Of a stretch of DNA of 64,000 nucleotides, positions 52,801-64,000 are shown piece after piece. A model generated the notes under the pieces. The model did no database searches, was not told the origin of the DNA, and was given only the letters and a program-made list of their open reading frames with translations. The translations under genes were made by a program, and so were the position numbers. This stretch comes from Chamaea fasciata (lineage: Eukaryota > Chordata > Aves > Passeriformes > Sylviidae). The first letter of the stretch is position 1; each line of letters starts with the position of its first letter. The stretch covers positions 41,674,244-41,738,243 of the forward strand of contig JARCOQ010000002.1 in assembly GCA_029207755.1 (NCBI GenBank), given 5' to 3'.

Positions 52801-55800
52801 GTGCTGTTCAGCAGCCAGCCTTGCAGACTCTCCTGGGACACTAAGCAAGTCCTGCTGCACGTGATGCCATCTCTCACCACTTGACAAAACCTCCCTGCTC
52901 ACATGCTGGACCTTTACAATCTTACACTGACAAATGCCCCATTACCCATTAGCCCACTTTTCTGAAACAAAAAAAAAAACACACCAAAAAAACAACAAAC
53001 AAACATCTGAGTTGACAGAGACAACTGAAAACTATTCCAAAAGTAAACTCCCCTAGAGTTAAAAGTAAAACGTTTGCCCTGGCTTATGAGGGCTTTTCTT
53101 GTAAGCCACCTCCAACTCAAGGCCAGTTGGCTGCTACAGGAAAAACTGATGCAAACTTCACAGTTATTAAGGTCAACCCCATCTAACACGTGTGGAGGGC
53201 ATATATGTACCTCTCAAACTATCTGTACAGGTCTCCAGCTGAGGGCCAGGCATTCTGCATCCTGACAGCCCAGTGGCAAGCAATAGCCAGTCTGTAGGGC
53301 CATAGAGCAGCCAGCAGTTGAACAGAAGGCTCGGGATAGTAAAGCTACTTCTGGTCATTACGATGGATGAAATAAGGGACCATCTGGAGCTCTGAGGGTA
53401 AGAGGATTCTTACGATCTGTCACAAAATCCAGTAATAAGGGCCCAGACCTCATCAACTCTGCTGTTTATAAGACCCCTCTGTTGTAGAAGCACAGAGTGG
53501 TTTGGGTTAATCACCCAGTCAGAACCCTTTGCCAGTTTTAACACTGTCCTTTCCCAAGACACAAGAGACAGAGCAGTCTAGAACATAATGAGCTCATTGA
53601 CCCAGATGCCAAGTGACCACACTGAGAACTCTGATAAGACCATAGTCAAAATATGAGATACACACACACATTCCTCTTAGTATCTAAGCATTGGTAAAAA
53701 GCCACAAGAAAGTGTTTAACTGACCTTAATTCCATGCAAACAGCTGCCAAAACCTCACTGAATTTCTAGTGGAACTTTGCAATGCTAATGCTCCCTTTCC
53801 AAAGATATATGGAGGACCTAAGATATCTATGATTGTCTTTTAGTTAGCATCATCAACAATCCTTCTTAAGTGTTCTTATAATTCTGTACCTAGAAGATAC
53901 TGAAATGTGTTTTTTATTTTCTTATACCTTTCCTTTGGAAAGTCCAAATGACCTTTAGACTATGAATTTAATAACCTGTATATATGTTGAATCCTAGATA
54001 TTATACTAGGAGACTATTAACACAGCTTACTGTTACACTTATAAAGGAGACCACAAACATTTTCAGAACATACAGGCATGCGCTAAAATTAATAACCACT
54101 GCAATACACCTCCTAGAAATGATTTTCACATCCATTCCACCAGATCAGAAAGAGCAAAGCAAACAGAACTGTGAGGTGACCTTTGAGCAGAGATGACCTT
54201 TTGTTTGTGCAGAATCTGTTGTAGAAAGCACTGATTGGAACATACATAATGTACGTGTATTAATAAACACTTCTGCTGAAAAGATTTTGCTAAACCAGCA
54301 GTCCAAACAGCCTTAGCTGCTACAGTGGATAAATAAAATGGTTACAGTTTAAATATGCTAATAAAGTTGAGAACGGTGGAAGATGTGCAATTATTTCTTA
54401 GTGAATAACCAAGCAAAAGGTATCAAACTAGGGAGAGGATGTGTAATAACAGTGAAGCATGAACACCCAGATGAGGGTCCAGAAAGACAGTGGCAAAGAC
54501 ACCAAACTGTTTGATCACTTTATAATAGTGAGATAAAAATATACACACAAATATGAGTGACTTTGAAAAAGTCTAGGGAATTCTGTTTTGTGGAAGTACT
54601 GTGCACATGTATCACACATAGCTCAGCTGGTGCTTTGCCAGGAAAAGCCCCTTAGGGCTGTGCCTGCCTGACAATAAACAGGACCAAACTCTTGGAATGG
54701 GACTGAGGCTCAAGACTGTTCCCAGCACAAGGGAGTGGCCATTCAGAAATTACAAATAACACTGCGCAGGTAGATGTTCTCTCCTCTTCCAACACAGCTG
54801 GCAAAACCAGTCTAAAGTCAACCCTGATTTGGTTCTTTATTATTTACAAACAATTTTAAAACAATCTATCTGCTTCTATCTGAAAGCACAATACAGCGGT
54901 GCTACAGCACTCATCAATTTAAAAAAAAATTGAATCTTTGTACTTCATAGCAAGTATCTTATGAGTAATAAATTGTTCTTCAATGGAACGTTACATTAAT
55001 TATGTGGCCTTCTCCCAGCTTGGATAGTATGTCTTACTAGGGAGCAGGATTTTAAAAAAGGGAAATCTCAGAGCCGGTATTTTACAGAACACTTTTTGTA
55101 CCTAGGATGAAAGAATTAAGCCCAGTGAAGATGAAGAAATTGTATAGATTTCTCTACAGAATTTCAGGGGGTTTTTAGTACAAAATTTAACTGTGTATTA
55201 ATATACATTTTGAAAATGTCAAGATCAGGATTCTAAGACCTAATATTAAAAGTATTATGTTACTGAGTCTACTGTATGCTCATCAAGATGATTTGCTATT
55301 TTCATTCTGTCTTGGTTTGGGAAGACAGGTACCCAACACATTCCTTGTCCATTCAAAAGGAGAGAAATTAATGATTTGTTAATGAGTTTTAAAGACACCA
55401 CTCTACACTATGCATATAATTTAACATTCACTAAGACAATGATGAGTGGAACAGGTATCTGTAGGATTTGGTGACACTTCTAATTGCTGACTAAAAAGCA
55501 AGAGTGGTTTAAAATGTAATTAAACTATAAATACTAAGTACAAGTTCTGTGCTTTTATATTCTATTAATGTGTTGATTTTCACTGATTGCCTGAGATTGA
55601 AAATACTAAGAGAATTCCAAGTTCCTGCCTGGAAATCTCAGTGCAACTGAGCTTCACAGGTTTTTCATAAACAACTGAACCAATGAAAAATAATATTCAG
55701 TCAATCATTTTAGGACAAGCAAAAAAATGCACAGGACATTTTGAGACATTTAATCCACAAAACTGACATTTATCAATAATAAATGTTGAGATAGTAGCCT

Positions 55801-57449
55801 CAGATTGAAAGGTGACACATAGACTAAAGGTTTGTGTTCTTTAGAAGTGATTAAAAAAAAAAAAATCAACATGGAAAGGATCCCAGCATGGTACCAGTAG
55901 GAAGTAAGAAAATCACACTAATTCCTGGAAGCATTCCAAAAGTGGAAGCAGTGATCATTAAATGCATGTTCCCTGACAAACACATGAACCCATTAAGACA
56001 AAGCAGTAATCCCTTAACTAAAACCAGCTGGATTCTATCCTAAAATTAAATTTCTCCAATTATTCAATTGACTTTGTAAATGATTTCCTTAGCCAAAAAA
56101 GATCAAGAACTGAAATTTTAATTTTCAGAAAAAAATGGAATTAAAATCACATACTGTACTTCTAATTCTGGTGAAAATAACTGCAAATTCTTTAAAAGAA
56201 AATGACAGCTTTTAATGGCTTCTGTAGTCTGCCACTTTTGCATGCGACTAAAATGTGGGGTTTTTTCAAAACATGCATGCAATATTGAGCACTTTTAAAG
56301 AATAATTTAGCATACCTTATTATAATAGCATGCTTTACTTCAAATAAAGATGTGAGTTCCTATTGAATACATCCATAATCATATTACACATTATACAGTG
56401 CATCTTGAGCTTCAGTTTGCATTTATGCATGAAGCTAATTTAAAAAAATAAAATAATCCTCTAGTGAAAAAAAAGCTACATCTTTAAATCTCCTCAGTAG
56501 AGAGCATGGACAAGCCAAACCTATCAATCAAACCAGAGGGGTTTTTTGGAACTAGGTAAGATCCATAATCCAGCAGTATTATCACAGAACATACAAAAGG
56601 CCACAATTTCCTCTCCGAAGTGCGCAGAATACGAAGTTTGAAATGTGAGTCTCAGCTACAGTTTGATATTGGTGAAGAGCATTTTCCTGGGTTTTTTTTC
56701 TTGACTGTGTTAAATCCTCTGCTGTCAGTTAACTCTGGCTATCAGTTTGGATGATGTGTAAGATTATGCCATTCCTAGCTTCACTAAACCATGAAGAAAA
56801 ATAGGAATAGTATTTCAAAATAAGTCAAATACCCAACTGATTCCTTGATTAATCATTTGTTTATGCAATGTAATTCCTGTGTTTAAAGGAAAAAAAAAAA
56901 TGGTTTTGCGAAGATCAATCTATACTCAGCTATAACTGAGACTTATTCTAAACAGAAAGTCGTGGCCTGTGTAGAAACAGCAGTTTTCCATATTAACAGC
57001 GAGCTGGCAATGCTAAACGACAACAAAAAAGGAGGATTGTAACAAATACCCCCAATAATACAACTTTCAGCATTTATACATCATTTGTACGTGGTCAATA
57101 CAGGATGGATGAAGTGTGAGTATTTCTAAAGGCAAGCAACAGAAAGACGGGTAGGCAATTTTCAAACAGGCTCTAATTTTTTAGCTAAGGCTCAACTCCA
57201 GAACCAAAGGGCAAGCAAATTTATTACTTTTTGAGGATTTAGAGATGGCCTATAACTGAGGGCACATGGGAATCCATCCAGTTCTGACAACCATTGGAAT
57301 TCTTAACAGAACAACGAGCACAAGAGGATACAAGAGGCTTTTGTTCGGACAGATGCTTAGGAGCCAGAACCCTGCTACGGTGATGCAGCGCGCTGCATCT
57401 GCTCTCGGGACAATCAGCTCGCCTCTGCGGTCAAGAAAAGGCAAACAGA
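49844..57449 (-). other. KBTBD3: KBTBD3 5' intron
   Basis: AT-rich sequence between the first coding exon and the shared CpG island. Contains a (TAC)6 repeat at about 50010-50027, A/C-rich sequence near 52.97-53.00 kb and a possible LTR end at 55309. Open frames here are short and unconvincing. Confidence 0.65.
55309..55380 (+). mobile_element. Possible truncated ERV LTR start
   Basis: TGTCTTGGTTTGGGAAGACA resembles the 5' end of bird ERV LTRs and shares its first eight bases with the solo LTR at 20640. No matching CCAAGACA end follows closely, so it is at most a fragment. Confidence 0.3.
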
Positions 57450-58370
57450 GCCCAGCCCGCTGCGACAGCTCTGCCAGGGTGCGCGGACAGCTCTCCAGCA
57501 GGATGAACGCGCTGACGGCAGCACCGCCGCGGGGTGCGCTGATGGCAGAGCCGGGCCGCGCATCACCTGTCCTCAACGGGGCGCGCTGCCACCAAGAACC
57601 ACCTTCCCTCTCCCCTCACCTCGGGGATAACCACCTCCCTGTGCCGCACAGGGCCGAGGCAGGTAGTTTAGCGGGCAACTACGTTCGTTGTGCCAGGGCT
57701 GCCGACCGCCCCCCGACCCACCAGCCCCAAGCCCGCGGCAGCGCCGCAATCGCCTCCGCCCCGCCCGCCGGGGAAAGGCAGCGGCGCCCGCGCCCCACTG
57801 CGCATGCTCCAGCAGCCCGCGCCTGCGCCCCGCGGCGGCTCCGTTCATTCTAAGGGAGGACTAATTGTGACAAGACGGGCGGGATGGGGCAAAGGGATCC
57901 CCTTCTCTCAGAGCGCGACCCGGCCGCGGCATGCGGCACTCTCCGCCACTGCCGCCTCTCCGCAGGCGGCGAAGCGCCAGTCCCCCCTGAGCGCTCCCTC
58001 CGAGCAGCGCGCACCCACCTGCAGCCAACACCCGCAGCTCACCGGCTGGTCTGCCCCACCCTCCGCAGCAGCCACGCCAGCAGATTGGCTCCTTCCGGCG
58101 TCATTCTCCTGCCCCTTGCACTCGGAATGGCTCTGCCGGCCGCCACTCCAGGTGAGAGCCCGCCCACTCCCCTGAGAATATTCCTCTCTGACGACACCGC
58201 GGGTGCAGCTCCGCCGCAGGCACCGCCTTTCTCCTGATAGGTCGCTGCCTGGCGCATTCCATTGTCGCTCACAGGGCGCTCTGACATAGGATTGGTGAGT
58301 GCTCTCGGGGGCGGGGCCATCCGTTTTTCCCGCACAGCGATAGGCTCCTACCGGGCCCGAGGGGCGGGTC
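57450..58370. promoter_or_regulatory. CpG island, probable bidirectional KBTBD3/AASDHPPT promoter
   Basis: Dense CpG sequence between the head-to-head genes, continuing into AASDHPPT exon 1 (to about 58565). Inverted CCAAT boxes (ATTGG) lie at about 58084 and 58289. Minus-strand donors that could end a noncoding KBTBD3 first exon include CTGCAG/GTGGGT (plus about 58016-58021) and CCCCGAG/GTGAGG (about 57618). No TATA box was seen. Long open frames on both strands are GC-driven shadows. Confidence 0.75.
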
Positions 58371-58565
58371 ATGGCGGCGCGGGGCGGGCCTGCGGGAGGG
58401 CGCCGGGAGCGCGGCCGGGCCATGGGCAGCGTGCGCTGGGCCTTCCCCTGCGGCGCCTGGCGGCCCCGCCGCCGCGAGTGGCTGCTGGCCGCGCGGCTGG
58501 TGCAGCCCGAGGAGAAGGAGCGCATCGGCCAGTTTGTCTTTGCCCGCGATGCCAAAGCCGCCTTG
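58371..58565 (+). CDS. AASDHPPT: AASDHPPT, coding exon 1
   Basis: First coding exon of L-aminoadipate-semialdehyde dehydrogenase phosphopantetheinyl transferase. This enzyme moves 4'-phosphopantetheine from CoA onto acyl/peptidyl carrier proteins such as those of fatty acid synthase, mitochondrial ACP and 10-formyl-THF dehydrogenase. It contains WLLAARLVQPEEKERIGQF and FARDAKAAL and ends at TTG with a GTACAT donor. Two in-frame ATGs are possible: 58371, which adds MAARGGPAGGRRERGRA, and 58422 (MGSVRWAF). Both have G at -3 and +4. The human protein has a 13-residue lead before the matching VRWAF block plus flanking residues, so the choice is open. The longer form is given. Confidence 0.9.
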
Positions 58566-59345
58566 GTACATGGGGAGCGGGGACGCGGTTGTCGCTCTGC
58601 ACACACAGCGTTGCCCAAATTCCTGATTTGTCGTAGGAAGACATGCCCTGCAGGAGCATTTCAGGAATGTAAAGCTAAAGGATAAGCCTTGTATAAAAGT
58701 ATGAAGCTGTGCTTCACTGAGGAGCAAAGAGGGACAGCAGGCTGCTTTCAGTAGTTACTCTGAAAGACTTCACAACTTCTAGGTCGTGATACCAAGTCAG
58801 GAGACGAAATCAGCGTACCCTGGGACACTGTACATGAGAATGTCAGTGTAATAAGTAGGAAAATAAAGCTGTTTTACACGATTCAGGTTTTAAATCTCGG
58901 CTAATATTATAGTAATACACACCTGCTAATGAGTCTGGAAGGAATTACTCATCACTTCAAGCTGTTATTATATTTAGCACCTAGGTAGTGAATGGATGTA
59001 CTGAAAGGAAGGCTCTTGAGATAATTTTACTGCTCAGGATGGTGTAAAAAAGCATTTATTTGTGCCAAAAAGTATCGTAAATAAGGTCGAGAAAGGAACT
59101 CTTGTGATTTGTCTAGGCTGAGATCCTTTTTCGTCTTGTGTTAATTGTGTTAATAGCGACAGTGTATCTGATGCTCTGATGAACTCTTAAGCTTAAACTT
59201 GCTTGACACAGCTTTTATAAAAGGGAGAACTTTAAATTATTTGGCTAAAATACACGACTTGACATCAACAGTAATAAACCAACATTTTTTAGGCAATCAC
59301 ATAGCACAATAGTTCTGTATGAATCACTTCCATTTTATTTCATAG
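58566..59345 (+). other. AASDHPPT: AASDHPPT intron 1
   Basis: 780 nt, GTACAT donor and TTTCATAG acceptor. No other element recognised. Confidence 0.88.
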
Positions 59346-59571
59346 GCTGGTCGCCTGCTGATGCGGAAATTAATTTCAGAAGAGCTGTGCATACCTTGGA
59401 ATGAAGTACACTTGCAAAGGACATCGAAAGGAAAACCTTTCCTGGCCAATAACTTACTCGGTATCAATTCGAATTACAACTTCAATGTCTCTCATCAAGG
59501 AGATTATGCAGTCCTTGCAGCTGAGCCTGAGCTTCAAGTTGGCATTGATATTATGAAGACTGATTTACCAG
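59346..59571 (+). CDS. AASDHPPT: AASDHPPT, coding exon 2
   Basis: Starts AGRLLMRKLISEELCIPWNE in phase 0 after exon 1 and ends with LPG split across the donor G/GTAATG. It carries the start of the 4'-phosphopantetheinyl transferase core: NFNVSHQGDYAVLAAEPELQ then VGIDIM. The histidine of SHQ and aspartate of GID fall at the positions of human His111 and Asp129, which bind CoA and magnesium; they are 18 residues apart, as in human. The WxxKES motif with the remaining catalytic residues is in later exons outside the window. Frame intact. Confidence 0.95.
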
Positions 59572-62500
59572 GTAATGCATTATGGTGACTAAAGCATTTT
59601 CTGCTTTAGTGTTTGAGTACTGAACATTTTCACATTTCCCAAAGAACCAATCTGTGTCCTAGAAATTTAGTGTAATTAGAGTGTATGAATGTATTGTGTA
59701 TGTGGGATTTCTAGCTGATAAATACACTCCTCGTTGTTTAGTTTGGGGTGCGTTGTAGGGATATATTTCTCATTTAGAGAAGCAGAGCTCTGGGAAAGTA
59801 AGGTCATGAATCCTTCTATCGTATGGGCAGTACCAGCATCTGCAGATACTTTAATTATGGATTTCCTGCCTGTGTGGCAGAAGCAGGGACATCTTTCCAA
59901 ACAGGGACAATGGGATCTATCCCCATGAGAACTTCGCAGACTGTTACTCGGTTGTCCCATAAATCCCATGGACATTTTATGTGTCAGCCAACTGGCAAGG
60001 CAGATTCTCTGTGAATGTGAAGTAATCCTCAGTGAGAGGGGATCATGAGAAGGGAGATGAGTCTTGGGAAAAGACTAAACTTTACAAAATTTAGTTATTG
60101 GCCTATTTATTTGTATGAAATGACTGTATAGATTAGTGAACTTCAGGATCAAAATTAGGATTGTAGCAAAGCGTATTTTTAAATACACTTTTATGGACAG
60201 CATTTAGTTTGCAAATGTTCATCGGTGCATGACTGGATTAAAGGAGAAACATACTGGGATTTATGGTTGACTGGAATTCCTGATTCTTGTGATTGAGTAG
60301 GTTTTTTTAGGTTCTTAAATGTTTAACCAGATACAACAGTAGAAGTTGTGTTCTTAGAGAATCTTTCTTCACAGTTTTTGGAGTTACCCGGCATTTTATG
60401 CTGCAAAATACGTTGTGTTGTTAGGTGGGGATTCAGATAAACCCTGACTGGATAACTTTCTGTCTGATCACTTTACACTTTTTCAGTGATAACTATAAGT
60501 GTACAATTTTGGGTTGTCACATTTAGCTAGGATGCACGGAAACTTTGCTGCAACCTGAAGTTCTTTCCTGACTCCCACCGGCTGTAGACCCTCACTCTGA
60601 ACCTGTGGTCATGAGTGAGGCCACAGGGTAGCCTTTGGAGGATCCTCCACCAGAGCTGTAGTGTGTTTCGCATCAGGAATTGTGTCCAGTGGGTAAGGCT
60701 TCTTTGGTACAGGGGCACGCCTGACAGGACTGCAGTAACACAGAGCCCAAACAACCAGCTTGAAGCTGGTGCTCTTATCATGGCCCTCTCAGGCAGAGCA
60801 GGCAGGGTGATGTCCCAGCTGTGTCTCCTCACAGCATCTTGCACAGCCTGTTTGCTGGGGAAGCAGAGTTTCAGGGAAGGCCTTGATGCTGTGCAATCAC
60901 TGCTGATACCAGTGTGGTATCAACACTGGGTTAGGCATTGGCCTAAAACACAACACTCTACAGGCTGCCGTGAAAAAGATGACACCTGCACCCAGTAGCC
61001 TTGGAAACACTCTGATTGGGCTGCCATTGGCGTTACCACAGGACTCACTAGTTTTAATTCCTCATTCCAGAAAGTTGCTAGTTTTAGCAGGTAACTAGTG
61101 AAAATCAAAACGTTCAAGATTTTGTATTTGAAGCTTTTCTTGGGAAGTGCAACATTCATATTTATACAGAAAAATCAAAAAATTTGTCTGTGGAAGTAGG
61201 GATACCTTACATCCTGTCCTGGTATTTTAAACAGCTGTAAATGTGGCTGGCATTTTAAAGGCGTGTTGTCCATGTCCAGCCAACAAGTTTTATGAAGCAT
61301 GTTAAACTTTATTTCTGAAGTCTAAAGATTAAGTAATACTTTGAGATCTGATACCAACAGGCTTCAGGATTTTTTACCCAGAGAGTGAAAAATGGTGGTT
61401 ATTTTGGAGATGATAGTGATTCCAATAACTGAACGATGACTCATATGTCTTCCTTTTTGTAACTATAATTTTTATCTTTGGAAAAGAAATAAGGTACTAA
61501 TGTAAATGTAATAATTGTATGTGGGAAACAGAGCCAGTAAATAAGTAATATTAAGGATAGAACTTCATATTACAGAGACAGTAATTTAAAGCTGGCCATC
61601 TTTTCACCTGTATTTTTTCATAGGAAGATTTTTGTCTTAGTTGAATCACCTGCAACTTTTTTTTTTGTTGCTGGGCTATGAATAGGTAACACTGATGTTA
61701 CCAGTATTATTTTCTCTAATCGTTCCACTGAGTGGTGCTCTTGTTCTGCACTTGCTAAGTACATTATATTTCTGAAGGTGGATCTGCTATAAATCTCTTT
61801 CCTTGCGGCAACTACAAGGACCAAGAGTTCCCTGTGAGCAAAGTACATTTCAGTAGGTTTGTTTATTTTCTTAAACACTTGTTTAAATACAAAGTACTTC
61901 ATCTTGTGATGTTATCCAACAGCATCTTGATTGATGCTCTTATATTCCTTTATTGTTCAACCAGGAAGCATGCAAAATCTGCAGTGCAGACGTACAAGAG
62001 TATGGTGCAGCTGAAAGTTTTGAGAAGTCCGCTGTTTGTGTGCTACTATGTAACAATGGGTTCTGGTACGCATAAACATTTTGTGTCACTTCCTAATGCC
62101 TGCTGTATTTTTGTTTTACATATTGTTCATAAGAAGCTGCCTCTTTCCATATTACTTGGATTCATTATTAAAATCTGAGAAGTGGAACTACTGCATGACA
62201 TAGCCTTCTTCAAAGGTGAAGGCAGGCCGTGCTAGAAGCTATTCTTACCACTGCAAACACCAGCAGTTCTACAGAAGTTCCACAGTTTTGCAACAGTTTA
62301 TCGCCTTTTTTCCTCTATTCAGATATTGCAGTAAATACTGCAGTGATGGTAGAAAAGGAAATACCCTGTTTAGGTATCGTGTATTGCTGCCCTTTGGTTA
62401 TCTGGCAGGTTATTGTAGATTTAAATCAGTCTTTCAGTTAAACTGTTTTTGAAGAATTACTGAGATCAGTGATTATTTTTCTTCTCTTCAGATCAGTTTA

Positions 62501-64000
62501 AGATGAACTCTTGAGTCATTTGGAAAAATGCACACTGTCCTGTAAGTTTGTTAGTAGAAGTGTCTGTGGACATTATTTGGCCAGAGAGGTAATGCATATG
62601 AATTTATTTTAAGCCTTCCAAAGAAGAAGTTAGAAGGATTCTCATAGTACTGTTAATGCCTGTGGAAAAAACTGAGCTTGCACTTGATTTTTTAACTTAT
62701 GGAAAAGAAATTCTGCAACAAGTGTCAACTTGGTTTGAGTGGTGTGTGGGATGTTGATTGACCAGTCACTTAAACTCTGTAAAGTAGAACATTTTCAGAG
62801 ACTTAGGAAATAATTATAGCTTAATAAAGATTGACTTGAGCATTTGAAAAAAGTTTAGATGTTAGGCTCAAGAGCTTTCCTGCTGTGCAAGTGAATTTCT
62901 TTTCACTAATGCAATTTTTTAACTTAGATGGATTTGCAAAGGTAAATAAATTAACAGTTCATTCCATATCTTTGACAATCAGCCTGCAGTCTTTCTTTCC
63001 TATCCCACTATATTTACTTTGATCCAGACGTCTCCAATCTCAATTTTATTCCAGAATTAAATATTTGACATGCAGCAGAATTAGCTTTCTCATTAATATT
63101 TTGGTTTTATGCTAGGCTTGCTTGTTAAAAGACACAAAAGTGTAAATTTTCTGCATGTGAATTTCACAGAAAAAGTAATTTGATCTAAAAATACTCCAGT
63201 AAACGCTTTTTTAGGAAAGTAGGCTACTATGTGCAAACACCTAATTATTTGAAACTAATTTTCTCTGAGGCAAGGAAATATAAAAAGAACTTGACTCATT
63301 TTTCTCTTTTTATACTCATTATTGTGTTAGTGAGGTGAGGTAATGGAAGAGGTGATAGAGATCTTCAAATCAGAGAGAGGTCACACGTGTATATAGGTCC
63401 CAAGTGAAGAAGCTAAATACCATACTTCAGTCTAGCTAGAGGAGGAAAGCTCTCTCTCCAGACAGTTTTATACTTTGTGCTGTTAATTTTGGTCTATTCA
63501 TACGTCTAATTGAGTGAGGCACGCCTACATCATAGTTAAGATATTTGGCATGTCTTTTAGCTAGCAGCCATGTTCAATTTATTTGACTTGCAGTGCTTAT
63601 TTAATTGCTGCATTTCAGCTTTTAAAAAATAATTTCCTGACCTAGAAACAAATTCCAAATCAGATTATTCTTTAGAGTGCTTTTGTCCTCAAGGTGATTT
63701 CCCTCTGCCTTAAACAAAGTTTTAATTGTTTCTGCTTTTATTGTTGTATTTCAGTAAATCTCATAGCAGCAATCAGCATCTAATCTTTTACTACTAGAGA
63801 TAATCACCAAATTGTTAGCTAATAACTAGCTTACAGCTTTAGGTGTGTAGATGTGCTGCTTGGAATGAGGAAATTAACAAAGGGTTTGATTTAAATGTTA
63901 CTTCTTACAGATCAAAGTAGTCATAATTTATGAATACGTATGTAAACACATCATTTTTAGACATGAAGGATGTTAAAACAGCTGATATCCTTGTTGAGCT
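59572..64000 (+). other. AASDHPPT: AASDHPPT intron 2 (5' part)
   Basis: Donor GTAATG at 59572. I searched the remaining 4.4 kb for the exon encoding the motif with the helix before WALKES and did not find it, so exon 3 lies beyond the window. It includes a possible old LTR remnant at about 60600-61005. Confidence 0.75.
60600..61005 (+). mobile_element. Possible decayed ERV LTR
   Basis: A more GC-rich block inside the intron. GCATTGGCCTAAAACACAAC followed by CTACAGGCTGCCGTG resembles the R/U5-side sequence of bird ERV LTRs as I remember it. Borders and family are uncertain, and open frames of 105-127 codons here on both strands are not gene-like. Confidence 0.35.

Noticed and set aside
53554..53561. 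CCAAGACA as a possible LTR end paired with TGTCTTGG at 55309
   Set aside because: The order is wrong for one LTR (the end motif precedes the start motif) and the sequence between them is not LTR-like.
57266..58727. Open frames of 91-236 codons on both strands of the second CpG island
   Set aside because: Same reason, except the frame at 58371-58565, which is AASDHPPT exon 1.
60527..60998. 105-codon minus and 127-codon plus frames in AASDHPPT intron 2
   Set aside because: They lie in a GC-richer block that looks like a decayed LTR, and neither matches the expected AASDHPPT exon 3.

Overview
The window looks like bird nuclear DNA, probably from a songbird or another neoavian. The protein-coding exons are vertebrate, they are split by introns with GT/AG borders, and the repeats are decayed CR1 LINE pieces plus ERV-type solo LTRs of kinds I know from bird genomes. 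The gene order GRIA4 (+), MSANTD4 (-), KBTBD3 (-), AASDHPPT (+) matches human 11q22.3. The order was recognised from the translated exons; no database search was possible.

Layout. 1-5795: last intron of GRIA4, an AMPA receptor subunit. 5796-5960: last GRIA4 coding exon, the long cytoplasmic tail, followed by its 3' UTR with several poly(A) signals. About 8-31 kb: a long AT-rich interval between the convergent GRIA4 and MSANTD4 genes. It holds CR1 fragments, a complete solo LTR with matching inverted ends (20640-21399), a second LTR (about 28856-29900), simple repeats, and a possible undescribed small minus-strand gene (exons near 24.9, 23.9 and 19.1 kb). 31-39 kb: MSANTD4, with two coding exons making exactly 345 codons and a CpG-island promoter near 38.7 kb. 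39-45 kb: AT-rich sequence, partly the KBTBD3 3' UTR. 45.2-49.8 kb: KBTBD3, two coding exons and about 614 residues (BTB, BACK and kelch). 49.8-57.4 kb: its 5' intron. About 57.4-58.6 kb: a CpG island between KBTBD3 and AASDHPPT that probably drives both genes in opposite directions. 58371 to the window end: the first two coding exons of AASDHPPT; the rest lies beyond 64000.

The four known genes do not form a pathway: a synaptic glutamate receptor, a Myb/SANT-like nuclear protein, a kelch/BTB protein (probably a Cullin-3 adaptor) and the phosphopantetheinyl transferase that activates carrier proteins. They share only conserved linkage and, for the last two, a probable common promoter. The most novel item is the three-exon candidate gene between GRIA4 and MSANTD4. 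It rests on open frames, compatible splice phases and a poly(A) signal 22 nt past the stop, and it is unproven.
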